Positions 18,764 to 28,486 of a DNA stretch of 64,000 nucleotides are shown in pieces. Position 1 is the first letter of the stretch; the number at the start of each line of letters is the position of its first letter. The notes below the pieces were generated by a model that was not told the origin of the DNA, did no database searches, and saw only the letters and a program-made list of their open reading frames with translations. Location: positions 62,001-126,000 of the forward strand of contig NZ_JASCTH010000002.1 of NCBI RefSeq assembly GCF_030009775.1, read 5' to 3'. The stretch comes from Actinoplanes sandaracinus. Lineage in GTDB: Bacteria; Actinomycetota; Actinomycetes; Mycobacteriales; Micromonosporaceae. A program made the position numbers and the translations under genes.

Positions 18764-19073
18764 GATGAGGGAATCCTTCCGGTGGCACGGGCACGCCTCG
18801 GCACGAGGCGCCCAGGATCGGTCGAGCGGGGCGTCACCAGCCGGCCCGGGATCGCCGGGTCCTCTGACACGGGTGACGCGTGCCCGGGCCGGTGGACCCG
18901 GGTGGCTCGAGGTCTCGCGGTGGGCGTCGGTGGCAGCCGCGCGGAACCAAATCACCGTTCAGGCCCAAACTAACGTTCACTCACGGCCCGGCGGGCCGTG
19001 ATCCCGGGATCCGGGACAGAAAAAGCGGAGGCCACCGGATCAGGTGACCCCCGTTACGCAGGGAGAACATCGG
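18764..19073. other. 310-bp gap between nrnA and small ORF
   Basis: No further gene is seen. The gap holds the nrnA terminator (19020-19052) and two adjacent short hairpins: CACGGCCC/GGGCCGTG at 18982-19000 and TCCCGG/CCGGGA at 19002-19016. The promoter for the small ORF and the MATE gene is probably in 18790-18980, but no clear -10/-35 pair stands out. Confidence 0.5.
19020..19052 (-). terminator. Rho-independent terminator of nrnA
   Basis: Read on the minus strand, a 10-bp stem (GGGGGTCACC with GGTGGCCTCC, two G-T pairs) and a 6-nt loop are followed by GC and five T. It starts about 20 bp past the nrnA stop and is the most classical terminator in this block. Confidence 0.75.
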
Positions 19074-20087
19074 TCAGTTCAGATGTTCGTCGAGCAGCCG
19101 GCGCACCGTGTCCACCACGTCGGAGGCCTCCCCGAACCCGGTGAAGCCGGCCGCCAGACGGTGGCCGCCGCCACCCTGGGAGACCGCGACGGCGCTCACG
19201 TCGACGGCGCCCTTGCTGCGCAGCGACACCGACCACTCGCCGGCCGCCATCTCCTTCACCACCACGGACACGTCCGCCTCGGCGACCGAGCGCACCGGGT
19301 CGATCAGGGTGTCCAGCACGTACGGCGGCTGCGCGTGCCGCTCCAGGTCGGCCAGGGTGGCGTAGGTCCACACCATGCCCCGCCCACCGGCCGCGGACGG
19401 CTCCAGCACCGCGCGGCCGATCACCTCGCCGGTCAGCTTCATCGCCCCGAACGGGCGGCTGTCGAAAGTGCGCCGGGAGATCTCCCCCGGCCGGATCCCG
19501 GTGGCGATCAGCCGCGCCGCCAGCTCGTGAACCGACACTCCCGTCATGTCGAACTTGAACGAGCCGGTGTCGGTCGCCAGAGCGACGTAGAGGCACTCCG
19601 CGATCTCCGCGTCCAGCGGCACCCCGAGACGGCTGAGCAGACCCTCGGCGACGACCGAGGTCGCCGCGGCCTCCGGGTCGACCAGTTGCACCCCGCCGAA
19701 CCCGGTGTTCGACGCGTGGTGGTCCAGCACCACAGCGGCCGGGGCGGCCGCGAGCCGGCCGGCGAGCGCGCCGAGGCGCGACTCGCTCGCCACATCGAAG
19801 ATCAGGACCAGGCGGGGCTCGGCGAAGGCCTCCGACTCCGGCACCAAAAGATCTGAGCCGGGCAGTGATTGGTACGGCACAGGCACCACGAAATCACCGG
19901 GGAAGGTCGCCCTCAATCGGGTGAACCCCAGGCGCCGCAGACCGAGCCCGAAACCGAGCATGCTGCCGAGCGCGTCCCCGTCGGGGTTGACGTGGCAGAT
20001 CAGCTGGATCTCGTCATCGGATCCGGCCGAGCGGACCGCCGCGACGGCGGCGGCCCACTGGTCGGCGGAGGGCCCGGACAGGGTCAC
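19074..20087 (-). CDS. DHH/DHHA1 phosphoesterase, NrnA-like
   Basis: A 337-residue cytosolic nanoRNase / 3'-phosphoadenosine-5'-phosphate phosphatase candidate. Metal-binding motifs are present: HVNPDGDALGS near residue 31, the FDVAS segment, and VVLDHHASN (the DHH motif). The C-terminal DHHA1 domain ends with GGGGHRLAAGFTG. The GTG start overlaps the rbfA stop by 4 bp, so the two are translationally coupled. It would clear short RNA fragments made by PNPase or RNase J. Confidence 0.92.
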   Translation of the reverse strand: MTLSGPSADQWAAAVAAVRSAGSDDEIQLICHVNPDGDALGSMLGFGLGLRRLGFTRLRATFPGDFVVPVPYQSLPGSDLLVPESEAFAEPRLVLIFDVASESRLGALAGRLAAAPAAVVLDHHASNTGFGGVQLVDPEAAATSVVAEGLLSRLGVPLDAEIAECLYVALATDTGSFKFDMTGVSVHELAARLIATGIRPGEISRRTFDSRPFGAMKLTGEVIGRAVLEPSAAGGRGMVWTYATLADLERHAQPPYVLDTLIDPVRSVAEADVSVVVKEMAAGEWSVSLRSKGAVDVSAVAVSQGGGGHRLAAGFTGFGEASDVVDTVRRLLDEHLN

Positions 20088-20554
20088 CCGTTGTCCTCGC
20101 GGGCGCCCACCCGCTCGGACTCCTCATCCTCCGACTCGTCGTCCTCGCTCTTGTACGGGTCGGGGTCACCGGCGTACTGCGCGCCGACCGCGATCCGCTG
20201 GACCTCCTCGTCCCGGTGCCGCGCCGCGGCCAGGAGGTCGTCGATCTCCTTGACGTGGGTCTGCACGTTGTCCAGCACGAATGCCAGGCTCGGCGAGTGC
20301 CGCAGGGCCAGCGCGTGGCCGACCCGGCTGCGCAGCATGCCTTTCGCGCTCTCCAGAGCCGCCGCCGTGGACGCCTGCTCGGTCACGTCACCCAGAACCG
20401 TGTAGAAGACCGTCGCCTCGCGCAGGTCGCCGGTGATCCGGGCGTCCGTGATCGTCACCATGCCGAGGCGGGGGTCCTTGATCTCCCGCACCAGCCTGGC
20501 CACCAGCTCCTTGATCCGCTCCGCGTGCCGGCGCGTCTTGGCTGGATCAGACAT
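20084..20554 (-). CDS. rbfA: 30S ribosome-binding factor A
   Basis: A 156-residue late assembly factor for the small subunit and a cold-adaptation protein. The ATG at 20554 has a strong GGAGGTG site 6 nt upstream, better than the longer frame. The KH-like body runs from MSDPAKTRRHAERIKELVARL to PSLAFVLDNVQTHVKEIDDLL. A Glu/Asp/Ser-rich acidic tail of about 40 residues is typical of actinobacterial forms. Confidence 0.95.
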   Translation of the reverse strand: MSDPAKTRRHAERIKELVARLVREIKDPRLGMVTITDARITGDLREATVFYTVLGDVTEQASTAAALESAKGMLRSRVGHALALRHSPSLAFVLDNVQTHVKEIDDLLAAARHRDEEVQRIAVGAQYAGDPDPYKSEDDESEDEESERVGAREDNG

Positions 20555-20620
20555 ATCGCCCACCTCCGTGTATCTCGCGGGCCGAACCACTCCCGCCCAA
20601 CTGGTGAAGCGTACCCAGCG

Positions 20621-20914
20621 TCAATCCTCGTCGCCGTACAGCCGTCGCTTGACCGAGAGCAGCTCGATCTCGGGGCGGCCGGCCACCTGGTTCTCGCAGG
20701 TGTCGACGACGGCACGAGCCTGGGCCGGGTCTCCTGCCACCACGGCTACCCCGATCTGGGCGCGGCCATGCAGGTCGTGAAAGCCCACCTCGGCGACGCT
20801 GACCTCAAACTTCTTCAGCATCGCGATGATCGGCCGGAGATAGGAACGCTTCTGCTTCAGCGATTGCGAGTCACCCGGCAGGAGCAGGTCGAAGACTGCG
20901 GTTTCGGTATACAT
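20621..20914 (-). CDS. DUF503 (YlxP-like) protein
   Basis: A 97-residue small protein with the DUF503 pattern: MYTETAVFDLLLPGDSQSLKQKRS, then RPIIAMLKKFEVSVAEVG and QIGVAVVAGD. In Firmicutes YlxP is encoded in the nusA-infB-rbfA operon and is linked to ribosome assembly; its biochemical role is not settled. The ATG at 20914 is chosen by family similarity. Confidence 0.9.
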   Translation of the reverse strand: MYTETAVFDLLLPGDSQSLKQKRSYLRPIIAMLKKFEVSVAEVGFHDLHGRAQIGVAVVAGDPAQARAVVDTCENQVAGRPEIELLSVKRRLYGDED

Positions 20915-20932
20915 CAGCGAGCAGGCTACGCC

Positions 20933-20956
20933 CGGAGCAGCCCTCGGAGCAGCCCT
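20933..20956. repeat. 12-bp direct repeat at a stop codon
   Basis: CGGAGCAGCCCT occurs twice back to back (20933-20944 and 20945-20956). The second copy overlaps the TAG stop of the methyltransferase gene. It is a small example of the gene-end duplications seen elsewhere in this window. Confidence 0.7.
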
Positions 20957-21974
20957 ATTTCCGTGCCACCAGCACGTCACGCTCGATGCCCTGGTCCACC
21001 CGGTGACTCATCGACTGGTACTCGATCAGCTTCAGTCCGTGCGCGAGCAGGATGTCCTCGGCCAGTTCCCGCTTCGCGACCTTGGTGTTCCAGGACAGGC
21101 CGATCGCGCCACCCGGCCGCAGCAGTGGCAACCACTGCGGGAGGGCCCGCTCCAGCAGGTCCAGCGGCTTGCGGGAGATGCCGCCCTCGTCGTCGTAACT
21201 GCCGTGTGCCACCCCATAGGGCAGGTCGGCGACCAGCACGTCGGCGACGTGCCCCTTCGACAGGCCCTCCAGCTGGGTCGTGTCGGCCTGCAGCACGGTC
21301 ACCTTCTGCACCTCGCCGGCCTTGTGATCGTCCTTGCTGGCGGCCATGGTCACCTCCAGCCGGCGGGCGGCACGGCGCCCCTGCCGGCGCACCGGCACCA
21401 GGTCGGCAGAGTGCTTGAGCCGCTTGCGCTTGAGCCACGTCTGCAGGAACAACTTGTAGGCCTCGACGTCCTTGCCGTCGATCTCGATACCGATGCCGTC
21501 GTAGCCGTACATCAGGGCCTGGTTGAGCGTGGTGCCGCGGCCGCAGAGCGGGTCGAGGACGGTCAGGTGGCCGTCGAGCATCTTCCGGGCGGAGGCGGAG
21601 GCGAGCAGGGTGAGGTTCAGCACCAGCTTGGTGAACTGCTCGTTCGTCTTGCCCGCGTATTTCGGGATGGTGATCAGGTCGCTGTCGTACCGGGCCAGCG
21701 GGGTCAACTCGATCGGGCGGAGCAGCTCCTCCTCCACTCGCTCGAAGAGCGCATAGGCGGAGGAGAGATTCGAGAGGTACGCCACGTCGCGCTCGCCGAG
21801 GTCACCGGTGAACGTCAGGTACTCGACACCGCCGAGCACGGTGACCCCGATGTCGTCCAGGTCGGACGCGAGCACCGGGCCGAACGCGGCCAGCTCCGCC
21901 TGGGAGATGCGGGATGCCTGATCGGCGTAGACGCGGTTGGCGGACGGGGCGAGGAGCATGGCGTACCGGGACAT
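20955..21974 (-). CDS. TRM11-like SAM-dependent methyltransferase
   Basis: A 339-residue protein. The ATG at 21974 is preferred because GGAGGA lies about 8 nt upstream. The Rossmann motif I is DPLCGRGTTLNQ (near residue 155), followed by GIGIEID, and the active-site motif is ADLPYG (near 255), a variant of the D/N-PPY motif of amino-group methyltransferases. TRM11 relatives act on tRNA guanosine; a nucleic-acid N-methylation role is inferred. It is placed between infB and DUF503 with hairpins on its upstream side. Confidence 0.8.
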   Translation of the reverse strand: MSRYAMLLAPSANRVYADQASRISQAELAAFGPVLASDLDDIGVTVLGGVEYLTFTGDLGERDVAYLSNLSSAYALFERVEEELLRPIELTPLARYDSDLITIPKYAGKTNEQFTKLVLNLTLLASASARKMLDGHLTVLDPLCGRGTTLNQALMYGYDGIGIEIDGKDVEAYKLFLQTWLKRKRLKHSADLVPVRRQGRRAARRLEVTMAASKDDHKAGEVQKVTVLQADTTQLEGLSKGHVADVLVADLPYGVAHGSYDDEGGISRKPLDLLERALPQWLPLLRPGGAIGLSWNTKVAKRELAEDILLAHGLKLIEYQSMSHRVDQGIERDVLVARK

Positions 21975-22086
21975 GTTGTCATCCTCCCAGCCACCGTGAC
22001 CCGCCCTGGACACACCCCCCGAACGCAAAACGCCGCCGGTGAGGAGGCAGGTGATTTTCCGCGGAGCGAAGCGGAGCAATGAGCAC

Positions 22087-22114
22087 GGCCCCCGGCGCCG
22101 AAGCACCGGGGGCC
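22087..22114 (-). terminator. Hairpin after infB
   Basis: A perfect 9-bp stem (GGCCCCCGG / CCGGGGGCC) with a 10-nt loop starts 20 bp past the infB stop. It has no T-run. It could separate the infB message from that of the methyltransferase gene. Confidence 0.65.
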
Positions 22115-22133
22115 GCCGAAAACCACTCGGACG

Positions 22134-25100
22134 TTACGCCCGAACCTTCTCGCGCATCTCCCACGTCTCGATCACGTCGCCGACCTGCGGCGAGCCGTAA
22201 CCCTGGAGCGTCAGACCACACTCGAAGCCCTCGCGGACCTCGGTGGCGTCGTCCTTGAACCGCTTCAGCGAGCTGATCGTGACGCTCTCCGCCACCACAG
22301 TGCCGTCGCGCAGGATGCGCGCCTTGGTGTTGCGGCGGATGAGACCGGACCGGACGATACAGCCGGCGATGAGACCGATCTTGGACGAGCGGAACACCTC
22401 GCGGATCTCCGCCGTGCCCAGCTCGACCTCTTCGTACTCCGGCTTGAGCAGGCCCTTGAGAGCCGCCTCGATCTCCTCGATGGCCTGGTAGATCACGCTG
22501 TAGTAGCGGATCTCCACGCCGGCGCGGTCGGCCATCTCCTTGACCTTGTTCGAGGCCCGGACGTTGAAGCCGATGATCGTGGCCGTCTGCTCCGACGAGG
22601 CGGACGCCAGGTTGACGTCGCTCTCGGTGATCGCACCGACACCGCGGTGGATGACCTTGAGCTGCACCTCTTCCGGAATGTCCAGCTTGAACAGGGCATC
22701 CTCGAGAGCCTCGACCGAGCCGGAGCCGTCACCCTTGATGACCAGGGTGAGCGAAGCCTTCTCGCCCTCCTTCAGGTCACGCATCAGGTCCTCGAGGGAC
22801 TTCTGGCGACCCGAGTTCGCGAAGGTGGCCGCACGACGGCGGGCCTGTCGCTGCTCGGCGATCTGCCGCACGGTGCGGTCGTCCTCAGCCGCGAGGAACG
22901 TGTCACCGGCACTCGGCACCGAGGTCAGACCCAGGACCAGGACCGGACGAGCCGGACCGGCCTCGGCGACCTGGTTGCCGTTCTCGTCGAGCATGGCCCG
23001 GACGCGACCGTGCGCGCCACCCGCCACGATCGAGTCGCCGGCACGCAGCGTGCCCTTCTGCACCAGGACGGTGGCCACGGCGCCGCGACCCTTGTCCAGG
23101 TGCGCCTCGACCGCGACACCCTGGGCGGGGCCGTCGATCGGGGCGGTCAGCTCGAGCGCCGCGTCGGCGGTCAGCAGGACGGCTTCGAGAAGCTCGTCGA
23201 TGCCGATGCCGGGCTTCGCCGCGACGTTGACGAACATCGTCTCGCCGCCGTACTCCTCGGCGAGCAGGCCGTAGTCGGTGAGCTGCTGCCGGACCTTGTC
23301 CGGGTTGGCGTCCGGCTTGTCGACCTTGTTCACCGCGACCACGATCGGCACGTCGGCCGCCTTGGCGTGGTTGAGCGCCTCGACCGTCTGCGGCATGACG
23401 CCGTCGTCGGCCGCGACCACCAGGATCACGATGTCGGTGACCTTGGCGCCACGGGCACGCATGGCGGTGAACGCCTCGTGACCCGGGGTGTCGATGAAGG
23501 TGATCGCCCGGTCCTCCCCCTGGTGGGGGACGACGACCTGGTAGGCGCCGATGTGCTGGGTGATGCCACCCGCCTCGCCGGCGACCACGTTGGTCTTGCG
23601 GATCGCGTCGAGCAGCTTCGTCTTACCGTGGTCGACGTGACCCATGACGGTCACCACCGGCGGCCGGGTGACCAGCCGGTCCTCGGCAACCGCGGCGTCG
23701 AGGTCGATGTCGAACTGCGCGAGCAGCTCACGGTCCTCGTCCTCGGGGCTGACGATGACGACCTCGAAGCCGAGGTGCACGCCAAGCAGCTTCAGGGTGT
23801 CGTCGGACACCGACTGCGTGGCGGTCACCATCTCGCCCAGGTTGAACATCTCCTGGACGAGCGAGCCAGGGTTCGCGTTGATCTTGTCAGCGAAGTCGGA
23901 GAGCGACGCGCCACGGGACAGCCGGATCTCCTGGCCGTTACCGCGCGGAGCGCCCGAACTCATCTGCGGAGCAGACAGGTTGTCGAACTCCTGACGCCGC
24001 TGCTTCTTCGACTTGCGGCCGCGGGTCGGCCGGCCGCCGGGACGCCCGAAGGCACCCGCCGCACCGCCGCCACGACCACGGCCACCGGCGCCACCGGGAC
24101 GACCGGGCGCACCAGCGCCGACCGGACCACCGGTACCGCCGCCGGGACCACCCCGGTAACCGCCGCCGCCACCAGCGCCGCCGCCACCACCGGGACGGAA
24201 ACCGCCACCAGCGCCGCCGCCACCACCGGGACGGAAACCGCCACCAGCGCCGCCGCCACCACCGGGACGGAAACCACCGCCACCGCCGCCGGGACCGCCA
24301 CGGCCCGCACCGGGACCACCGGGACGACCAGCGCCGCCACCGGGGCCGCCACGTCCGGCGCCGGGACCGGCGGGACGCTGCGAGGGCATCGAGGCGGGGC
24401 TGGGCCGCGGAGGCATCGAGGCAGGGCTCGGCCGCGGAGGCATGCCCGGCTGGTTCGGACGCGGCATCGAGGACGGCGAGGGACGCGGAGCGCCGCCACC
24501 GGAGACACCGAACGGGTTGTTACCCGGGCCACGCGCGGGCGGACGCGGAGCGCCGCCACCCGGACCGGGACGTGCGCCGCCGGGAGCACCCGGAGCGCCG
24601 GGACGACCGGCCGCCGGCGAACCCGGACGAGGCGGAACGCTGCCCGGACCCGGCCGACGCGGCGGCTGAGCGCCGCCCTCGGTCGTGCCCTGCGGCCGGC
24701 GCTCGGCATCCCGCGAACGGGCTGCCTGGGCGGCCTGTGCGGCCTTGACCGACGCTTCCTGCTCGGCCTTCAGCGCTGAGGCGCGCGCCTCAGCGGCCGC
24801 CACCTCGATGTCGTGCGCGCTGGCCGGTTTCGCGACCGGGCCGGGCACGGGGCCCGGACGGCCGGGAACGGGCGGCTTGGGCCGCACGAACGGGCCGGGC
24901 GCGGGCGCCGGGGACGTAGGACTGTTGGTGGGCGCTCCCTGCGGCGTGCCCGGACGACGCGGCGGCTGAGGCCGCCCCATCGGCGGCCCCGGACGCGGGG
25001 AACCGGACGCGCTCGGACCGCCGGAGGCGGCGGGAGCACCTGACGACGGAGCCGACGGGGACGCCGGAATGGCGCCGCCCTGCTCCAGAGCGCCACGAAG

Positions 25101-25238
25101 CCGTCGGGCCACCGGGGCCTCGACGGTGCTCGATGCGGATTTAACGAACTCGCCCATGTCTTTCAATGTGGCGAGCACGGTCTTGCTATCGACCCCGAGC
25201 TCTTTGGCGAGCTCGTGTACGCGGGCCTTGCCTGGCAC
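22134..25238 (-). CDS. infB: Translation initiation factor IF-2
   Basis: A 1034-residue GTPase that places initiator tRNA on the 30S subunit. The GTG at 25238, with AGGAG 4 nt upstream, gives the family start [19 protein letters not shown]. The N-terminal IF2_N motif is followed by a very long Pro/Gly/Ala/Arg-rich linker (about residues 60-400) with three 12-residue repeats. The G domain follows with [11 protein letters not shown] (near 530), DTPGHEAF and [10 protein letters not shown], then domains II-IV. The C-terminal fMet-tRNA site ends in [13 protein letters not shown]. Confidence 0.97.
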   Translation of the reverse strand: MPGKARVHELAKELGVDSKTVLATLKDMGEFVKSASSTVEAPVARRLRGALEQGGAIPASPSAPSSGAPAASGGPSASGSPRPGPPMGRPQPPRRPGTPQGAPTNSPTSPAPAPGPFVRPKPPVPGRPGPVPGPVAKPASAHDIEVAAAEARASALKAEQEASVKAAQAAQAARSRDAERRPQGTTEGGAQPPRRPGPGSVPPRPGSPAAGRPGAPGAPGGARPGPGGGAPRPPARGPGNNPFGVSGGGAPRPSPSSMPRPNQPGMPPRPSPASMPPRPSPASMPSQRPAGPGAGRGGPGGGAGRPGGPGAGRGGPGGGGGGFRPGGGGGAGGGFRPGGGGGAGGGFRPGGGGGAGGGGGYRGGPGGGTGGPVGAGAPGRPGGAGGRGRGGGAAGAFGRPGGRPTRGRKSKKQRRQEFDNLSAPQMSSGAPRGNGQEIRLSRGASLSDFADKINANPGSLVQEMFNLGEMVTATQSVSDDTLKLLGVHLGFEVVIVSPEDEDRELLAQFDIDLDAAVAEDRLVTRPPVVTVMGHVDHGKTKLLDAIRKTNVVAGEAGGITQHIGAYQVVVPHQGEDRAITFIDTPGHEAFTAMRARGAKVTDIVILVVAADDGVMPQTVEALNHAKAADVPIVVAVNKVDKPDANPDKVRQQLTDYGLLAEEYGGETMFVNVAAKPGIGIDELLEAVLLTADAALELTAPIDGPAQGVAVEAHLDKGRGAVATVLVQKGTLRAGDSIVAGGAHGRVRAMLDENGNQVAEAGPARPVLVLGLTSVPSAGDTFLAAEDDRTVRQIAEQRQARRRAATFANSGRQKSLEDLMRDLKEGEKASLTLVIKGDGSGSVEALEDALFKLDIPEEVQLKVIHRGVGAITESDVNLASASSEQTATIIGFNVRASNKVKEMADRAGVEIRYYSVIYQAIEEIEAALKGLLKPEYEEVELGTAEIREVFRSSKIGLIAGCIVRSGLIRRNTKARILRDGTVVAESVTISSLKRFKDDATEVREGFECGLTLQGYGSPQVGDVIETWEMREKVRA
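24171..24278 (-). repeat. Three 36-bp repeats in infB linker
   Basis: Units at 24171-24206, 24207-24242 and 24243-24278 are almost identical and encode [12 protein letters not shown] in the IF-2 linker. They are in frame and so can expand or shrink without breaking the gene. Confidence 0.9.
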
Positions 25239-25331
25239 TGCACTCCTCACTTTGAGGTCGTGCGAGCAGCGCCCGCACTGACCTCACTCGTGCACTAGAA
25301 GCCTGGTCATTTCAGGGACTTCATCGTGTGC

Positions 25332-25733
25332 TCATCTGGGTCGTCCTACCTTGCTGGGTCGTGACGAAAGCGCCGACGCCTCGTCATCGGTGGTTCCGCA
25401 CGGCACGGAGACCGTGCGGATGTGCTCCGCAAGCAGTTCTGGGTTAGCAAATCCAGAGAGTCGCAACGCACGCCCGAAAGCGCGACGCCGCTCTGCCTGC
25501 GCGAAGCAGGCCGGATCGGGGTGCAGATGAGCTCCCCGCCCCGGCAGTCGGCGGGCCGTATCGGGCAGAAGCCGGAGGTCTCCCCCCGAATCTGCCGCGA
25601 CGAACCGCAGCAAATGACTGGCCGGCGCGCGTTTGCGGCAGCCGACGCAGGTTCGCGTCGGGCCGACCGAGAGCAAGTCTACCCCTCGATCCTGCCCGGC
25701 GCGTATCCGGTCAGTTCCCCGCCTCGGCCGCAT
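25332..25733 (-). CDS. ylxR: YlxR (DUF448) RNA-binding protein
   Basis: Small protein of the YlxR family, encoded between nusA and infB in most Gram-positive bacteria; reported relatives bind RNase P RNA. Hallmarks are [15 protein letters not shown] and [13 protein letters not shown]. The ATG at 25733 overlaps the nusA end by 23 bp but has no clear ribosome site. A TTG at 25676, preceded by GAGGGG at 5-nt spacing and opening just before the conserved region, is a credible alternative that gives 114 residues. Confidence 0.88.
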   Translation of the reverse strand: MRPRRGTDRIRAGQDRGVDLLSVGPTRTCVGCRKRAPASHLLRFVAADSGGDLRLLPDTARRLPGRGAHLHPDPACFAQAERRRAFGRALRLSGFANPELLAEHIRTVSVPCGTTDDEASALSSRPSKVGRPR

Positions 25734-26727
25734 CACGGTCCGAGACTCTAGCGGGCTCGCTGTCCGGGCGGATGTCGATGCGCCATCCGGTGAGACGGGC
25801 GGCGAGCCGGGCGTTCTGGCCCTCCCTGCCGATCGCCAGCGAGAGCTGGAAATCCGGCACGGTCACCCTGGCTGTACGGCTGGCTAGGTCGACCACCTCG
25901 ACCCGCAACGCCTTCGCAGGTGAGAGGGCGTTGCCCACGAACCTGGCCGGGTCGTCCGACCAGTCGATGATGTCGATCTTCTCGCCGTGCAACTCGCTCA
26001 TGACGGCCCGGACACGCTGGCCCATCGGACCGATGCACGCGCCCTTGGCGTTGACGCCCGGAACGGTCGTCCGCACCGCGATCTTCGTACGGTGACCTGC
26101 CTCACGTGCGATCGCGGCGATGTCCACGGTCCCGTCGGCGATCTCCGGCACCTCGAGGGCGAACAGTTTCTTCACCAGCGCCGGATGCGAGCGGGACAGG
26201 GTGATCTGCGGCCCGCGGAAGCCCTTGGCCACGTGGACCACGATGCACCGGATCCGGGTGCCGTGCGGGTACGACTCGCCCGGAACCTGCTCGGACTGAG
26301 GCAGCACCGCTTCCAGCTTGCCCAGGTCGACGGTCACGATGTGTTTCTCGGCACGGGCGGCGTCGGCCTGCACCACACCGGTGACCAGGTCGCCGTCGCG
26401 GCCCGCGTACTCACCGAAGTGCTGTTCGTCGGTGGCCTCCCGGAGCCGCTGGAGGATGACCTGCTTGGCGGTCATCGCGGCGATCCGGCCGAAGTCGTGC
26501 GGAGTGTCGTCCCACTCGCGCACCAGCGTGCCGTCGGCGTCGAACTCGCTCGCCAGCACGGTGGCGACGCCGCTCTTGCGGTCGATCTCCACCCGGGCGT
26601 GGCTCTCCGCCCCGTCGGTGTGCCGGTAGGCGGTGAGCAGTGCGGTCTCGATGGCCGAAATGATCGTCTCGAACGGGATCTCCCGCTCGCGCTCCAGGGC
26701 GCGCAGCGCCGCGAGGTCGATGTTCAT
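25711..26727 (-). CDS. nusA: Transcription termination/antitermination factor NusA
   Basis: A 338-residue RNA polymerase-binding factor for pausing, termination and rRNA antitermination. It has an N-terminal RNAP-binding domain (1-120), S1 (about 125-195), KH1 ([10 protein letters not shown] onward) and KH2 ([14 protein letters not shown] to [20 protein letters not shown]). It lacks the acidic C-terminal repeats of enteric NusA, as expected for this phylum. ATGA overlap with rimP indicates coupling. Confidence 0.97.
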   Translation of the reverse strand: MNIDLAALRALEREREIPFETIISAIETALLTAYRHTDGAESHARVEIDRKSGVATVLASEFDADGTLVREWDDTPHDFGRIAAMTAKQVILQRLREATDEQHFGEYAGRDGDLVTGVVQADAARAEKHIVTVDLGKLEAVLPQSEQVPGESYPHGTRIRCIVVHVAKGFRGPQITLSRSHPALVKKLFALEVPEIADGTVDIAAIAREAGHRTKIAVRTTVPGVNAKGACIGPMGQRVRAVMSELHGEKIDIIDWSDDPARFVGNALSPAKALRVEVVDLASRTARVTVPDFQLSLAIGREGQNARLAARLTGWRIDIRPDSEPARVSDRDAAEAGN

Positions 26728-27353
26728 TCCTCGCCCTCCCCTTCGTCTTCGTCGTCTTCTTCGTGGTCGTCGGACTCGTCGAACTCGGCTTCGTCCAAAC
26801 GCTTGAACTCGATCTGGACCTTGCCCGCTCCGAGCTCGGCGAAGCCGAGTTCCCGGGTGGCCCCGTCCACGTCCAGCACCACACCGGCCTCATCGGCCGA
26901 GACGATCCGGCCGATGAGGCCGTTCACCTCGACCAGACGGCCGGCGTTGCGCCGCCAGTGCCGCGGCTCCGTGAGCGGCCGGTCCACCCCTGGCGAGCCG
27001 ACCTCCAGCTGATATTCACCGGCGACCAGCTCGCCGCCGGACTCCTCGGCGGTGTCGAGCGCATCGGAGATCGCCCGGGAGACCACCGCCACGTCGTCCA
27101 GGCTGATGCCGCCGTCGGTGTCGACCAGGACACGGACCACGAACCGGCGGCCGGCCCGGGTCAGGGCCACGTCCTCCAGGTCGTAACCGGCCTTGGCGAC
27201 CACCGGCTCGATCACCTCGCGGATCCGGGCGCGGGCGGCGCTCAGATCGACGCGGGGCAGGACGGGGGTTTTCCGGGTCTCCGGCTCGGGCCGGGAACGG
27301 CGGTCGCCGGGGCGACCACCGGGCCGGGCCCCGGCGCGACCACGCTGCGTCAT
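26724..27353 (-). CDS. rimP: Ribosome maturation factor RimP
   Basis: A 209-residue assembly factor for the 30S subunit. An Arg/Gly-rich basic N terminus (about 40 residues) precedes the RimP core with [20 protein letters not shown] and [19 protein letters not shown] Glu/Asp-rich tail ends in DEDEGEGEE. It is the first gene of the rimP-nusA-ylxR-infB unit; the 141-bp divergent gap to the lipoprotein gene should hold the operon promoter. Confidence 0.95.
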   Translation of the reverse strand: MTQRGRAGARPGGRPGDRRSRPEPETRKTPVLPRVDLSAARARIREVIEPVVAKAGYDLEDVALTRAGRRFVVRVLVDTDGGISLDDVAVVSRAISDALDTAEESGGELVAGEYQLEVGSPGVDRPLTEPRHWRRNAGRLVEVNGLIGRIVSADEAGVVLDVDGATRELGFAELGAGKVQIEFKRLDEAEFDESDDHEEDDEDEGEGEE

Positions 27354-27494
27354 CGGGCTCGACCTCTCGCTAGCTTTCTCGCAGGAACGACTATATGCCG
27401 CCGGGCAGAATGCGGCCCCGCGGCTGACGCTGAGCCTAACGCGCCGACCGGCGGGGCGAAGCAGCGCCGCACCGAATGGTGTTGACTGGGCTCT

Positions 27495-27944
27495 GTGCTG
27501 ACGAACTCACGGCGATTCCTCCTCGGTGCGATGGTGGGTTCCGCCGCGCTCGCCGGCTGCGGCGTCTTCGACCGGGAGCCGGAGCCCGCGCCGCAGCCCG
27601 ACCCCCTGCAACCGCTGCTCGACGAGTCCCTGGCGCTGGCCGCCGCCTACGACCGGGCGATCGCCGCGCAACCCGGCCTGGCCACCCGGCTCACCCCGCT
27701 GGCCGAGGACCACCGGGCGCACGCCACCGAACTCGCGCGGGTGATCGGCACGGCCGTTCCGTCGGCCGCGCCGTCGGCGTCCGCCCCCGCCTCCACTGCG
27801 GACACCGTGGCTACCCTGCGTAAGGCCGAGCAGGCCGGGCAGAAGACCGCGGTCGCCGTCTGCCAAGCGGCGCCGGCCGCCCGGGCCGCCCTGGCCGGAT
27901 CGATCGCCGCCTGCCGGGCCACACACGCCGAAGCGCTGCGCTGA
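27495..27944 (+). CDS. Putative lipoprotein beside ferritin-like protein
   Basis: A 149-residue exported protein with GTG start. SRRFLLGAMVGSAALAGC is a Tat-like twin-arginine signal with a lipobox (LAGC), so Cys22 should be lipidated. The mature part is Ala-rich and mostly helical (DPLQPLLDESLALAAAYDRAIAAQPGL, HATELARVIG), similar in pattern to the ferritin-like protein encoded next. The function is unknown. Confidence 0.7.
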   Translation: MLTNSRRFLLGAMVGSAALAGCGVFDREPEPAPQPDPLQPLLDESLALAAAYDRAIAAQPGLATRLTPLAEDHRAHATELARVIGTAVPSAAPSASAPASTADTVATLRKAEQAGQKTAVAVCQAAPAARAALAGSIAACRATHAEALR

Positions 27945-28034
27945 ACCGGAACTCCCAGGCCGGCCCGCCTGCGCGAAGACCCCACGCGAACACTGCGCTG
28001 ATCGGGACGGCACGGACCGGTTACTGTTCGCGGC

Positions 28035-28460
28035 GTGACGGAACAACTCGCCGCCGCCCTCGCCGCCGAGGAGGCGGCCATCTATGCGTACGGCGTGATC
28101 GGTGTGCATCTGAAGGACGGCGACGAGGTGTCCCGCGCCCGGTCCGCCGAGCTTGAACACCGGGCCCGCCGGGACGGCCTGGTGGACCGCCTCGACGAAC
28201 TGAAGGCCAGCACCGCCCCGGCGCCACCGGCGTACCGGCTGCCGTTCGAGGTCTCCGACCGGGAGGGCGCGCTCAAGCTGGCCGTCCACGTGGAGGACGG
28301 GGTGGCGCAGGCATGGCGGGCCCTGCTCCCGGTCACCGAGGGAGCCGAGCGCCTCGACGCCCTGTCGTTTTTGACCGACTCCGCGGTTCGTGCGACCCGC
28401 TGGCGGCGCATCGCCGAGGTCACACCGCTGACCATGGCCTTCCCGGGGCGCCCGAGCTGA
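28035..28460 (+). CDS. Ferritin-like (DUF4439) protein
   Basis: A 141-residue helical protein beginning MTEQLAAALAAEEAAIYAYGVIG, the opening helix of the DUF4439 ferritin-like fold. Glutamates in helix 1 and ELEHRARRD could form a metal or redox site, but this is inference. It lies 90 bp after the lipoprotein gene, and the pairing suggests a shared envelope or oxidative-stress role. Confidence 0.75.
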   Translation: MTEQLAAALAAEEAAIYAYGVIGVHLKDGDEVSRARSAELEHRARRDGLVDRLDELKASTAPAPPAYRLPFEVSDREGALKLAVHVEDGVAQAWRALLPVTEGAERLDALSFLTDSAVRATRWRRIAEVTPLTMAFPGRPS

Positions 28461-28486
28461 TGATCGGGGCCACCCTGGGTCGGTGA

